From: JBOHWJ01 sp050736615
Lineage (GTDB): Bacteria > Desulfobacterota > Binatia > Binatales > Binataceae
Direction: 5' to 3'
NCBI GenBank assembly: GCA_050736615.1
Contig: JBOHWL010000159.1
Location: 1 to 46,033 of the forward strand
DNA length: 46,033 nt
The translations under genes and the position numbers were made by a program. A model generated the notes under the pieces. It did not search any database. It saw only the letters and a program-made list of their open reading frames with translations, and was not told the DNA's origin. Shown one piece after another: positions 25,580-33,361 of the stretch; position 1 is the first letter of the stretch, and each line of letters begins with the position of its first letter.

Positions 25580-27132
25580 GTAATAAGCTCGGGCGATTGA
25601 CCAAGGTCGAGGAGCCCAGGGACATCTTGCTGCCGTATCAGGTGCGCTGGCTGGCGGATCTGTCGCCGGTCAAGGTGGCTGAAAAATCCCGCCGCGTCGG
25701 GATCACTTGGGCGGAAGCGGCGGATAGCGCGTTAGGAGCGGCCGCCCAGACGGGAATGGACACGTGGTATCTGGGCTATAACAAGGATATGGCCCTGGAG
25801 TTCGTCGAGACCGCGGGTCAGTGGGCGCGCCAATTCAACAAGGCGGCCAGTGAGATCGAGCAGGTGGTGGTGGATGATGAGCGCAAGGATATCCTCGCCT
25901 ACCGCATCCGCTTCAGCTCAGGCCATAAAATTGTCGCGCTCTCGTCGCGGCCGTCGAATTTACGTGGCAAGCAAGGGCGGGCGGTGATTGATGAGGCGGC
26001 CTTTCACGACGACCTGGGAGGCCTCTTGAAAGCGGCGGTCGCATTCACGATGTGGGGCGGGATGGTGCGGGTGATCTCGACTCACAACGGCGCGGACAAT
26101 GCCTTCAACGAACTCGTCATGGATATTCGCGCGGGGCGCAAGCCCTACGCACTGCATCGGGTGACGCTCGATGATGCGCTGGCGGACGGCCTTTATTACC
26201 GCATCTGCCAAAAACTCGGACGCAAATGGAGCGGCGAGGGAGAGGCGGCGTGGCGGCGCGAGATTTTCGATGAATACGGCGAGGATGCGGACGAGGAATT
26301 GCTTTGTGTGCCGCGCCGCAGCGGTGGCGCTTTTCTGTCATCGGTTCTGATCGAGAGCCGGATGCGCGCCGATATTCCGGTGCTGCGCTGGGAAATGCCG
26401 GAAGCCTTCGCGCGGACCTCCGAGAACGAACGGATGCGCGTGGCGCTGGACTGGTGCGAGGAAACACTGAGCCCGGCGCTCGGCCGCATCGAGTCCGGCG
26501 CGCTGAGCTTTTTCGGCGAAGACTTCGGGCGCTCGGGCGACCTGACGGTAATCTGGCCATTGCAACTGCGGAGCAACACGGTCCGCCGAACGCCCTTCGT
26601 GGTTGAACTGCGCAACATACCGTTCCGCCAACAGGAGCAAATCCTCTTTTATATCGCGGACCGGTTGCCACGCCTTATCGCTGGTGCTATGGACGCGCGC
26701 GGAAACGGACAATATCTGGCGGAGACGGCGATGCAGCGCTACGGCACGCGCATCGCGCAGGTGATGCTCTCAGCCGAGTGGTATCGGGACAATATGCCGC
26801 GTTATAAGGCGGCCTTCGAGGACGGCATGATCGAATTGCCGCGCGATGCCGGCATCCTTTCGGACCATCGCAGCCTGGTGATGGATCGCGGCGTGGTGCA
26901 TGTGCCGGACCGGCGCGCGCGTGGCGCCGATCACAAGAACCGCCATGGCGACTCGGCGATCGCGGGTGCGCTCGCCTATTTCGCCAGTCATGCGGAAATT
27001 TCGGAGATGGCGTACACGCCGGTTCGGCGCCAACGCGCAAGCGGCGGTAACTCTCTGAGCGGCGGGATGACGGACGAGGATTGGACGCCGCGGCGTGGCG
27101 GCAGGATGGGAGCGTTGCAGGGCGCTTGGTAG
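25576..27132 (+). CDS. terminase large subunit (Mu gp28-like)
   Basis: A 518-residue DNA-packaging motor. The N-terminal ATPase has the deviant Walker A KSRRVGITWA (about residues 37-46), Walker B RAVIDEAAFH (about 135-144) and the coupling motif STHNG (about 168-172). The C-terminal RNase H-like nuclease shows Asp residues in GEDFGRSGDL (about 314-323), AMDARGNG (about 372-379) and KNRHGDSAIA (about 454-463). All three acidic nuclease positions are present, so it looks functional. The start is a GTG overlapping the leader peptide stop. In Mu-type phages this motor packages by a headful mechanism. Confidence 0.95.
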   Translation: MSNKLGRLTKVEEPRDILLPYQVRWLADLSPVKVAEKSRRVGITWAEAADSALGAAAQTGMDTWYLGYNKDMALEFVETAGQWARQFNKAASEIEQVVVDDERKDILAYRIRFSSGHKIVALSSRPSNLRGKQGRAVIDEAAFHDDLGGLLKAAVAFTMWGGMVRVISTHNGADNAFNELVMDIRAGRKPYALHRVTLDDALADGLYYRICQKLGRKWSGEGEAAWRREIFDEYGEDADEELLCVPRRSGGAFLSSVLIESRMRADIPVLRWEMPEAFARTSENERMRVALDWCEETLSPALGRIESGALSFFGEDFGRSGDLTVIWPLQLRSNTVRRTPFVVELRNIPFRQQEQILFYIADRLPRLIAGAMDARGNGQYLAETAMQRYGTRIAQVMLSAEWYRDNMPRYKAAFEDGMIELPRDAGILSDHRSLVMDRGVVHVPDRRARGADHKNRHGDSAIAGALAYFASHAEISEMAYTPVRRQRASGGNSLSGGMTDEDWTPRRGGRMGALQGAW

Positions 27133-27222
27133 AAAAAACATACCGGCGCCGCGCCCGAGTGATCCCTGCTCGGCATCCAGTTCGCGCCGGCCATGCTTGC
27201 CTGGAAGAATATGGAATAGCCA

Positions 27223-28596
27223 ATGAAGCTATACGACGCATACGGCCGTGCGGTTGATACCGAATTGCTGCGCGAGGAACAAGCCGCGCCCACGATGGCG
27301 GGCGTGCGCAATATATACTCCGTCATGCATCCGTCGGCCGGGCTCACGCCAGAGCGGCTGACTTCGATTATGCGTCAGGCGGAATTCGGCGATCCATTTC
27401 TATACCTGGAACTCGCCGAAGAGATGGAAGAAAAGGATCTTCATTACCTTGCCGTCCTGTCGACCCGCAAGGAATCAATCACGCAGCTCGACCTGGTGGT
27501 ACGCGCGGCTTCCAGCGACAAGGACGATTTGCGCAATGCTCAGATGGTCGAGGAGTTGCTGCTTGGTGGCACGCTGAATTTGCGCGGAGCGCTGTTCGAC
27601 GTGCTGGATGCGGTTGGCAAAGGCTTTTCCGTCGTCGAAATAATCTGGGACACGGCGGGCAGCGAATGGGCGCCATTGAAGCTAGTGTGGCGCGATCCGC
27701 GCTGGTTCATGTTCGACTGGATAAGCGGCGAGCAGGTTTTGGTGCGCACGCTGGACGTGGACGCCGTTAGTGCAGTCGTGGGAGACGGCCGCGGGCATAT
27801 GGAGCGGCGTGGGTTGCCGCGCGCTACGAGCGTGCCCGATGCGGCGGGTTGGAACATGTTGCAACCGATGACCGCGCCGCTCCACCCCTTCAAGTTCGTG
27901 GTGCATACCGCGAAATCAAAGTCAGGACTGCCGATTCGCGGCGGCCTGGCGCGGGCGGCGGGATGGGCCTACCTGTTTAAAAACTACGTACTCAAGGATT
28001 GGGTGACGTTTTCGGAAGTGTTCGGACAGCCGCTGCGGCTGGGCAAATATCATCCGGGCGCGACTGAGGCGGACAAGCAGGCGCTACTTACCGCAGTGGC
28101 GAACATCGGCGCCGACGCCGCCGCGATTTTGCCGGATTCAATGGTAATCGATTTCGTCGAGGCGCGGCGCACCGGCAGCACCGACCTTTATGAGAAATTC
28201 TGCGACTACATCGATCGTCAAGTGAGCAAGGCGGTTCTGGGTCAGACGCTGACCACCGAGATGCCCCATCAGGGTGGCTCGCGTGCCGCCGCCCAAGTGC
28301 ATCAGGCGGTCCGGCGCGACATCCTGGGTTCGGATGTGCGGCGGCTTAGCGAGACCCTGACACGCGATTTGGTAAAGCCGCTGGTTGATCTAAATCACGG
28401 ACCGCAGTGCCGCTATCCTCAACTACAGCTCGCGTTGCCCGACGATCAAGACGTCAAACTATTCGCCGATATGGTGGCCGAACTCACCGATCGCGGGTTA
28501 CGCGTGGGCCAGAAGGCGGTACTCGAGCGGCTCGGCCTGCCGGAGCCGGCGCCAGGTGAAGCTGTGCTGACGCCGGCCCGGCAAGGCGGCGGCTGA
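27223..28596 (+). CDS. portal protein (Mu gp29-like, DUF935)
   Basis: A 457-residue DUF935 portal, the twelve-fold ring through which DNA enters the head. Family signatures are LTPERLTSIMRQAEFGDP (about residues 40-57), ITQLDLVVR (about 85-93), KNYVLKDWVTFSEVFGQPLR (about 251-270) and the EKFCDYIDRQVSKAVLGQTL helix (about 325-344). The C terminus has the usual LADMVAEL-type helix. In Mu the gp30 (MuF) minor head gene follows; here the next gene is the protease, about 240 bases further on. Confidence 0.94.
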   Translation: MKLYDAYGRAVDTELLREEQAAPTMAGVRNIYSVMHPSAGLTPERLTSIMRQAEFGDPFLYLELAEEMEEKDLHYLAVLSTRKESITQLDLVVRAASSDKDDLRNAQMVEELLLGGTLNLRGALFDVLDAVGKGFSVVEIIWDTAGSEWAPLKLVWRDPRWFMFDWISGEQVLVRTLDVDAVSAVVGDGRGHMERRGLPRATSVPDAAGWNMLQPMTAPLHPFKFVVHTAKSKSGLPIRGGLARAAGWAYLFKNYVLKDWVTFSEVFGQPLRLGKYHPGATEADKQALLTAVANIGADAAAILPDSMVIDFVEARRTGSTDLYEKFCDYIDRQVSKAVLGQTLTTEMPHQGGSRAAAQVHQAVRRDILGSDVRRLSETLTRDLVKPLVDLNHGPQCRYPQLQLALPDDQDVKLFADMVAELTDRGLRVGQKAVLERLGLPEPAPGEAVLTPARQGGG

Positions 28597-28760
28597 CGGC
28601 GGAGCCTTCCGCTTCCAGCGTAACGGCCGCGTAGTGTCCGGTTTTCGCCACCATGTATCGCCCCGTCATGCTCCGGCATTTCATATTAGTTATACCATAC
28701 ACTACTCATTCACCCGGCATACGGCTGATACGTTCGCTCGGACCGCCTTTTGGGCTCCCA

Positions 28761-28776
28761 ATAGCCAGTTGGCTAT
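28761..28776. promoter_or_regulatory. TAGCCA/TGGCTA dyad upstream of the protease gene
   Basis: ATAGCCAGTTGGCTAT is a perfect 7-bp dyad with a 2-base centre, located 16 bases before the second 20-bp box. The half-site TGGCTA is shared with the dyads at 21628-21650 and 25490-25512, but here the half-sites face the other way. It lies in an AT-richer gap (28597-28833) between portal and protease. Confidence 0.45.
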
Positions 28777-28792
28777 GGAATAGTATCGAAGG

Positions 28793-28812
28793 GAAATATT
28801 TCACCCTTATCA
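28793..28812 (+). promoter_or_regulatory. 20-bp late-promoter-like box, copy 2 (before the protease gene)
   Basis: Exact second copy of GAAATATTTCACCCTTATCA (first copy 21796-21815), ending 21 bases before the protease ATG. The Mu promoter PI holds this position. The upstream 28680-28720 stretch is AT-rich and promoter-like. Confidence 0.6.
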
Positions 28813-28833
28813 GCTAATTGAACGAATGCGAGG

Positions 28834-29979
28834 ATGCGGCAAGTTATGGACGATAGTCAACAACATGACTTCGCGACCGAGAGAGATAGTCCCAAAGCCG
28901 CCAATATGCCGGAGCATGCGCCGTCGGAGTGGATCCAGCTTTTACCGGCGGGCGAGTTCATCGGTCGTGATGGCCGCGGTCCGTACCATTTAAGCGATCC
29001 GGAGGCGGTGGTGAAAGCCACGCGCGGGCTCCGGATGGAGGCCGGAATTCCAATTGATTACGACCATGCAACTGATTTCGCGGCACCGAAGGGTAGGCCG
29101 GCGCCGGCCGCGGGGTGGATACGGCAACTGGAGGTGCGCGACGGCGCGATTTGGGGACAAGTGGAATGGACTCGCCATGGAGCGGCCGCAGTCGCGACAC
29201 TGGAATACCGTTACATCTCACCGGTGTTCGAGTTTTCCGCGAGTGGCGAAGTGAAGCGCCTGCTGCGCGCGGCCCTAACCAACAATCCGAATCTTTACTT
29301 GACCGCGATTGCGGCCAGTGCCGAAGCAGCGGACGCCCTGAGCGGAATCCAGCGGCTGCCTATCCCTCGGAACGATTGCGGTGATCAAGGAGTATCGCGG
29401 ATGGACGAACTGATGGTGCAATTGCGGGAAATTCTGGGACTCGAAGGCGAGGCCGGCCCCTTGGAGGCCGTCGAGTGTGTGCGCGCGCTGACGCGCGCGC
29501 GTGCCGCGAAGGAGGATCACGGGGCGCACGAGCCGGCGACCGCCGGTCTAAATGCCGTCATGGGGGCCGATCCCGCTCATTTCGTGCCGGTCGCCCAGTT
29601 GCAGACTGCGCTGACGGAACTTAATTCATTGCGGGCGGCGCGCGCGCGCGACCGCGCCGAGCACGCGGTAAGCGAGGCGATCAGATCCGGGCGGCTCACG
29701 CCGGCGCAACGGGAATGGGCGGTGACGTACTGCCAGGCGGATGAAAACGGGTTTGCCAGTTTCATCGCGCGCCAGCCGTCGGTGTTGAGCGGCGCTTTTA
29801 ACTTCGAAGGCGAGCCATCGGTGCGGATACAACATGGTGAAAGCACGGCCCGGGGCCGGGCGGGTGCGGCACTCAACCATACGGAGCGGGCGGTATGCTC
29901 GGGGCTCGGGGTTAGCGCGGAAGACTTTGTTCAGCGCCGGACAGCGCGCGAGGAGCTGCTCAAGTTGAACCAGGCCTGA
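28834..29979 (+). CDS. prohead protease (Mu gpI-like) with C-terminal scaffold domain
   Basis: A 381-residue protein. The N-terminal protease domain (about residues 30-180) reads IQLLPAGEFIGRDGRGPYHL, IPIDYDHATDFAAPKGRPAP with the candidate catalytic His, and YRYISPVFEF with the candidate Ser, as in Mu-like phage proteases. The remainder (from residue 190) is helical and charged and matches the scaffold part. An internal start at 29401 would yield that part alone. The protease cleaves the scaffold and itself during head maturation. The ATG at 28834 is favoured by frame only; the ATG at 28846 is four codons downstream. Confidence 0.9.
   Translation: MRQVMDDSQQHDFATERDSPKAANMPEHAPSEWIQLLPAGEFIGRDGRGPYHLSDPEAVVKATRGLRMEAGIPIDYDHATDFAAPKGRPAPAAGWIRQLEVRDGAIWGQVEWTRHGAAAVATLEYRYISPVFEFSASGEVKRLLRAALTNNPNLYLTAIAASAEAADALSGIQRLPIPRNDCGDQGVSRMDELMVQLREILGLEGEAGPLEAVECVRALTRARAAKEDHGAHEPATAGLNAVMGADPAHFVPVAQLQTALTELNSLRAARARDRAEHAVSEAIRSGRLTPAQREWAVTYCQADENGFASFIARQPSVLSGAFNFEGEPSVRIQHGESTARGRAGAALNHTERAVCSGLGVSAEDFVQRRTAREELLKLNQA
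29401..29979 (+). CDS. internal in-frame scaffold protein (Mu gpZ-like)
   Basis: An in-frame ATG at protease codon 190 is preceded by AAGGAG (29387-29392) eight bases away, a better site than that of the full gene. It would give a 192-residue protein (MDELMVQLREILGLEGEAG at its start) with coiled, Ala/Glu/Arg-rich helices. In Mu, scaffold gene Z lies in frame inside gene I in the same way. The boundary coincides with the end of the recognisable protease domain, which supports a genuine internal start. Confidence 0.7.
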   Translation: MDELMVQLREILGLEGEAGPLEAVECVRALTRARAAKEDHGAHEPATAGLNAVMGADPAHFVPVAQLQTALTELNSLRAARARDRAEHAVSEAIRSGRLTPAQREWAVTYCQADENGFASFIARQPSVLSGAFNFEGEPSVRIQHGESTARGRAGAALNHTERAVCSGLGVSAEDFVQRRTAREELLKLNQA

Positions 29980-30083
29980 GCTTCAGAAAACCGCGGGCCT
30001 CTCGTCCTTCGAATCACAAGCGTTCACGCCGTCATTGATCAGGCAACACCAAGGGCGGACGCGACAACCAGGGCGGTGAACAT

Positions 30084-30782
30084 ATGGCGGCATTAACCAA
30101 CTCACGCAATACACCTGAGCTTGCCGACGGTGGGCGGCTCCAAGTTTATCCGTTGGAGGCCAACACCACGATTTACCTCGGCAGTATGCTGGCCCTCAAC
30201 GGCAACGGTAATGCGGTGCCGGCCGCGAGCGCACCAGGCCTGCGGATTTGCGGGCGCGCCGAGCGCGTGCACAACGGACTACCGGCACAGGACGCAAATA
30301 ATAATCCCGGCGCGGCCGGCGCGATAGCGATTGTCGCGCGCCGCGGCGTCTTCATGTATGCGGTCAACGACGCTTCGATAGGCGCGGCGCAGGTCGGCGC
30401 GCTCGCTTTCGCGGTCGATGACAACTCGGTCTCGGCGAGCGACGGGAGCGGTGCCGCCGCGGTCATTGCCCAGGCGATTACGCTGCCGGCGTCGGGAACT
30501 CCTCAGATTGCGGTCCTCGGCCATGAGGCGGTTTCGAAGCTTAAGGTCCAGAGCACCTCAACCGGCGGTACCGTCTACGTCGAAGGCGCCGATTATGTCG
30601 CCGACTACCAGGCGGGGTTGGTGATCGCGGTTGCGGGCGGCGCTATCGCGGCGGCTGGCACGGTGTACGCGAGTTATAACTGGGGCGCGCCGACGCGAAG
30701 CGCGGCCGGCCGGATCGTCAACCTCGATCCGAGTGGCCAAGTGTGGATTGACTTCTGGCATCAGGGCGCGGCGGCGGTCTGA
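30084..30782 (+). CDS. head decoration/cement protein with an inserted beta module
   Basis: A 232-residue protein between protease and capsid genes. The N-terminal two thirds (LTNSRNTPE, then YLGSMLALNGNGNAVPA and a RRGVFMYAVND strand) and the last 25 residues (TRSAAGRIVNLDPSGQVWIDF) match small decoration proteins found at this place in Mu-like phages, usually about 150 residues. Between them (about residues 130-202) sits an extra segment with YVEGADYVADYQAGLVI and a GGAIAAAG strand. The same module occurs in the gp37-like protein and twice in the sheath. It probably sits on the capsid surface. Confidence 0.75.
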   Translation: MAALTNSRNTPELADGGRLQVYPLEANTTIYLGSMLALNGNGNAVPAASAPGLRICGRAERVHNGLPAQDANNNPGAAGAIAIVARRGVFMYAVNDASIGAAQVGALAFAVDDNSVSASDGSGAAAVIAQAITLPASGTPQIAVLGHEAVSKLKVQSTSTGGTVYVEGADYVADYQAGLVIAVAGGAIAAAGTVYASYNWGAPTRSAAGRIVNLDPSGQVWIDFWHQGAAAV

Positions 30783-30854
30783 ATAGACAGCCCGGCGGCC
30801 CGGTATCCAAGCCCGGCGATAATCATCACGGGCGTAATCATAAGCAGAGGAACA

Positions 30855-31811
30855 ATGGAAATCAGCGCAGCGAACCTCACGGCCCTGTTCACGGGATTTG
30901 ACGTCATTTTCCAGCGCGGCTTCGACAAGCCGCCATCTTACTATGAGCAAATCGCTTCGGTGGTAAGATCGACGGCGCGTCAAACCACCTACCCATGGCT
31001 CGGCCGCACGACGAAATTCCGGGAGTGGCTCGGCGATCGCATCGTGCAGGCGCTGGAGGCGCATACCTACACGATCGTCAACAAGAATTTTGAAGATACC
31101 GTTGGCGTCGACCGCAATGATATCGAGGACGATAACTACGGAGTATATGAACCGGTTATCGAGCAGCTTGGCTGGGATACCAAGGTGCATCCCGATTCGT
31201 TGCTGTTTTCGATGGTTAAGGGCGCGGTGAGCCAACCCTCGAACGTGACGGGGTACGATGGCCAACCGTTCTTTTCGGAAAACCATCCGGTCGGGCCAAT
31301 GGGCGCGGCCAATGATTCACGTGATAGCCAGGCGTCCAACGTAAATTCCTCGGGCAGCGGGCCTTACTGGTTTTTAGTCGATGCCTCGCGGGCGATCCGG
31401 CCCTTCATTTTCCAACTTCGGCGCGAGTACGCGCTCACGCGCATGAACACGCTGAGTGACGAGGCGGTCTTTAACCGGCGCGAGTTCCGTTACGGCGTGG
31501 ACGGACGTGCCAACACCGGAGTCGGTTTGTGGCAGCTTGCCTACGCGAGTAACACCGATCTGAGTAATCCCGCCAACTATGGCACCGCGCGTGCGGTGAT
31601 GCGTTCGTTCAAAACCGATGGCGGACTGCCGTTCGGCTCGCTGTCGAGCCGCAAAGGCGTTTACCTGGTGGTGCCGCCGGCGCTGGAAGAGGTCGCGCGA
31701 CAGCTATTGAATGCGGAATTCATGGTGGGCAGTGGTGCGAGCTCAGCGGTGCCCACCAGTAATATCTGGCGCAACAGCGCCGACCTGATTGTCAGCGAAT
31801 ACCTAGCCTAG
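30855..31811 (+). CDS. major head subunit (Mu gpT-like)
   Basis: A 318-residue HK97-fold capsid protein of the Mu gpT family. Signatures are the N-terminal FTGFDVIFQRGFDKP (about residues 12-26), TTYPWLGRTTKFREWLGDR (about 44-62), FEDTVGVDRNDIEDD (about 79-93), the PFFSENHPVG loop (about 137-146) and the C-terminal SADLIVSEYL. GAGGAA precedes the ATG. The length equals that of Mu gpT (about 305). It forms the icosahedral shell. Confidence 0.96.
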   Translation: MEISAANLTALFTGFDVIFQRGFDKPPSYYEQIASVVRSTARQTTYPWLGRTTKFREWLGDRIVQALEAHTYTIVNKNFEDTVGVDRNDIEDDNYGVYEPVIEQLGWDTKVHPDSLLFSMVKGAVSQPSNVTGYDGQPFFSENHPVGPMGAANDSRDSQASNVNSSGSGPYWFLVDASRAIRPFIFQLRREYALTRMNTLSDEAVFNRREFRYGVDGRANTGVGLWQLAYASNTDLSNPANYGTARAVMRSFKTDGGLPFGSLSSRKGVYLVVPPALEEVARQLLNAEFMVGSGASSAVPTSNIWRNSADLIVSEYLA

Positions 31812-31916
31812 AAAAGAAACGGAACCCGATGAAGCGAGCCCGGCACGATTGTCAACTTTGGTTCCCATCGGCCGCGGTACTTGAGGCGGCCTCTCCCGCG
31901 CTCGCCATGGTGACAG

Positions 31917-32375
31917 ATGTCTTACGCAACTTCCGACGACCTGATCGCGCGCTACCCGAATCGGGACCTGGTGCAGCTCACGAACGAGGATCCGGCGCAG
32001 ACGCTGATAAATACCACGCCCTTGGAACAGGCGCTCATCGACGCATCGGCGGAAATTGATATGTACCTGGACAGCCGCTTCGAGCTTCCGCTCGCCAATC
32101 CGCCGGCGGTGCTCAACCGGTTGGCGTGCGATATCGCGATGTACCGGCTGCAGTCGCTGCGGCCATTGCACGACCTTGCGGATGCACGCCAGCGCTATAA
32201 CGATGCGTTGCAGACGTTGCTACGCGTGGCGGCTGGCGAAGTGGCGCTGGGACTATCGAGCGACAGCGAGGAGCCAGCCCAGGCGCGCGACGGGGCGGTG
32301 ACCGAAGTCGCGGATGAGCCCACCGGCGGCTTGCAGGCGCGAGTCTTCAGCCGCGCTTCCCTCAAAGGCTATTGA
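31917..32375 (+). CDS. gp36-like head/tail connector (DUF1320)
   Basis: A 152-residue DUF1320 protein, with the start MSYATSDDLIARYPNRDLVQL and ALIDASAEIDMYLDSRF (about residues 39-55) read as the family hallmark helices. In Mu this is gp36, placed between the capsid and gp37 genes as here; the family resembles head-tail adaptors. The tail after residue 125 is variable. A weak GGTGA precedes the ATG. Confidence 0.9.
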   Translation: MSYATSDDLIARYPNRDLVQLTNEDPAQTLINTTPLEQALIDASAEIDMYLDSRFELPLANPPAVLNRLACDIAMYRLQSLRPLHDLADARQRYNDALQTLLRVAAGEVALGLSSDSEEPAQARDGAVTEVADEPTGGLQARVFSRASLKGY

Positions 32376-32382
32376 GGCAACA

Positions 32383-33219
32383 GTGGCAATAACGCTCGAT
32401 ACTCCATGGGCTGGCATTAGCTATTCACCGGCGACTCCGCTCGATATAGCGACTTTGGAGAACGCTATAGTAAGCCAGCTCGCGGCGCAAATCACGGGTA
32501 TTGAAGTGGCGCATTTTCCGGATAGACCGGACGCCTACCGCATGACTCATCGCGTCGGTGCCGCGCTGGTACGTTATCAAGGAGCCACTTACGGCCAGGT
32601 AAACGACGTCGCGGCGGTGGTGCAGGAACGGAAGGTCGATTTCGAGGTGCTGATCCTCATGCGGGATCTCGGTTGGAGCGTGGGTGGCGCGGCGGACGGT
32701 CCCAGTCCGGGCGCGTATGCGATGATGGAGATGGTACGCGCCACGTTAACGGGTTTTCAGATTCCAGGCTGTACCAAGATGAGGCCGCTGCGGGAGCGTT
32801 TTGTCGAGCGCGATAAGCAGGGCGGCGTGTGGGTTTACTCGCTGACGTTCGGCTTCAGCACCGTGGCGATCGAGGCGCCAGGCGCTATCGCTTATCCATT
32901 ATTCACGAAAGGTGTCGCACAGGAACAGGGCGGTGTGACCGCGATCACGCTGGCGCCGGCGCTTTATACCTTCGGCTCCGGCGGCAGTATTGAACTGCCG
33001 AATAGGAATGTATTCGCGCTGGTGGTTTCCAATCCGAATAGTGGCGCGGTTTACGTAGCCGGAGTGGATTATAGCTTGGACGGTGTCAACGGGATTATCA
33101 CCGCGATAAGCGGCGGCTCCATCAGCGCGCAAGCCGCCGTGATGGTCGCATATAGTTACGCGGAAACGGTTACCGCCATAGCGGATGGACAATTGACGCC
33201 GACCGCGCCGTCGAACTGA
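32383..33219 (+). CDS. gp37-like tail-terminus protein (DUF1834) with an appended beta module
   Basis: A 278-residue protein starting at a GTG five bases after GAGG. Residues 1-170 are the DUF1834/gp37 domain (LENAIVSQLAAQI near residue 26, FEVLILMRDLG near 87, and the PGCTKMRPLRERFV segment near 128), expected to close the tail or join it to the head. After residue about 180 an additional segment (YVAGVDYSLDGVNGIITAIS, then GGSISAQAAVMVAYSY) repeats the module seen in the decoration protein and the sheath. Normal family members stop before this segment. Confidence 0.82.
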   Translation: MAITLDTPWAGISYSPATPLDIATLENAIVSQLAAQITGIEVAHFPDRPDAYRMTHRVGAALVRYQGATYGQVNDVAAVVQERKVDFEVLILMRDLGWSVGGAADGPSPGAYAMMEMVRATLTGFQIPGCTKMRPLRERFVERDKQGGVWVYSLTFGFSTVAIEAPGAIAYPLFTKGVAQEQGGVTAITLAPALYTFGSGGSIELPNRNVFALVVSNPNSGAVYVAGVDYSLDGVNGIITAISGGSISAQAAVMVAYSYAETVTAIADGQLTPTAPSN

Positions 33220-33361
33220 CCATCGCGCTGAAGCCATGCCCGCAGTTTGCGTCGGAGCCGGCGGCTGACGGCACGACGGTCCTCGAGGCCCAGCTTGGAC
33301 GGCAAATCATATTGAGCAATTCGCCCGCCGGCCTCGAGCCGGCCGCATAACGGGGAAGCAA

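Noticed and set aside
33216..33350. Small frame (about 44 residues, LTIALKPCPQFASEP at its start) between the gp37-like gene and the sheath, where Mu has gp38
   Set aside because: The only start is a CTG overlapping the previous stop; there is no ribosome binding site and no match to the expected small DUF2635-type protein.
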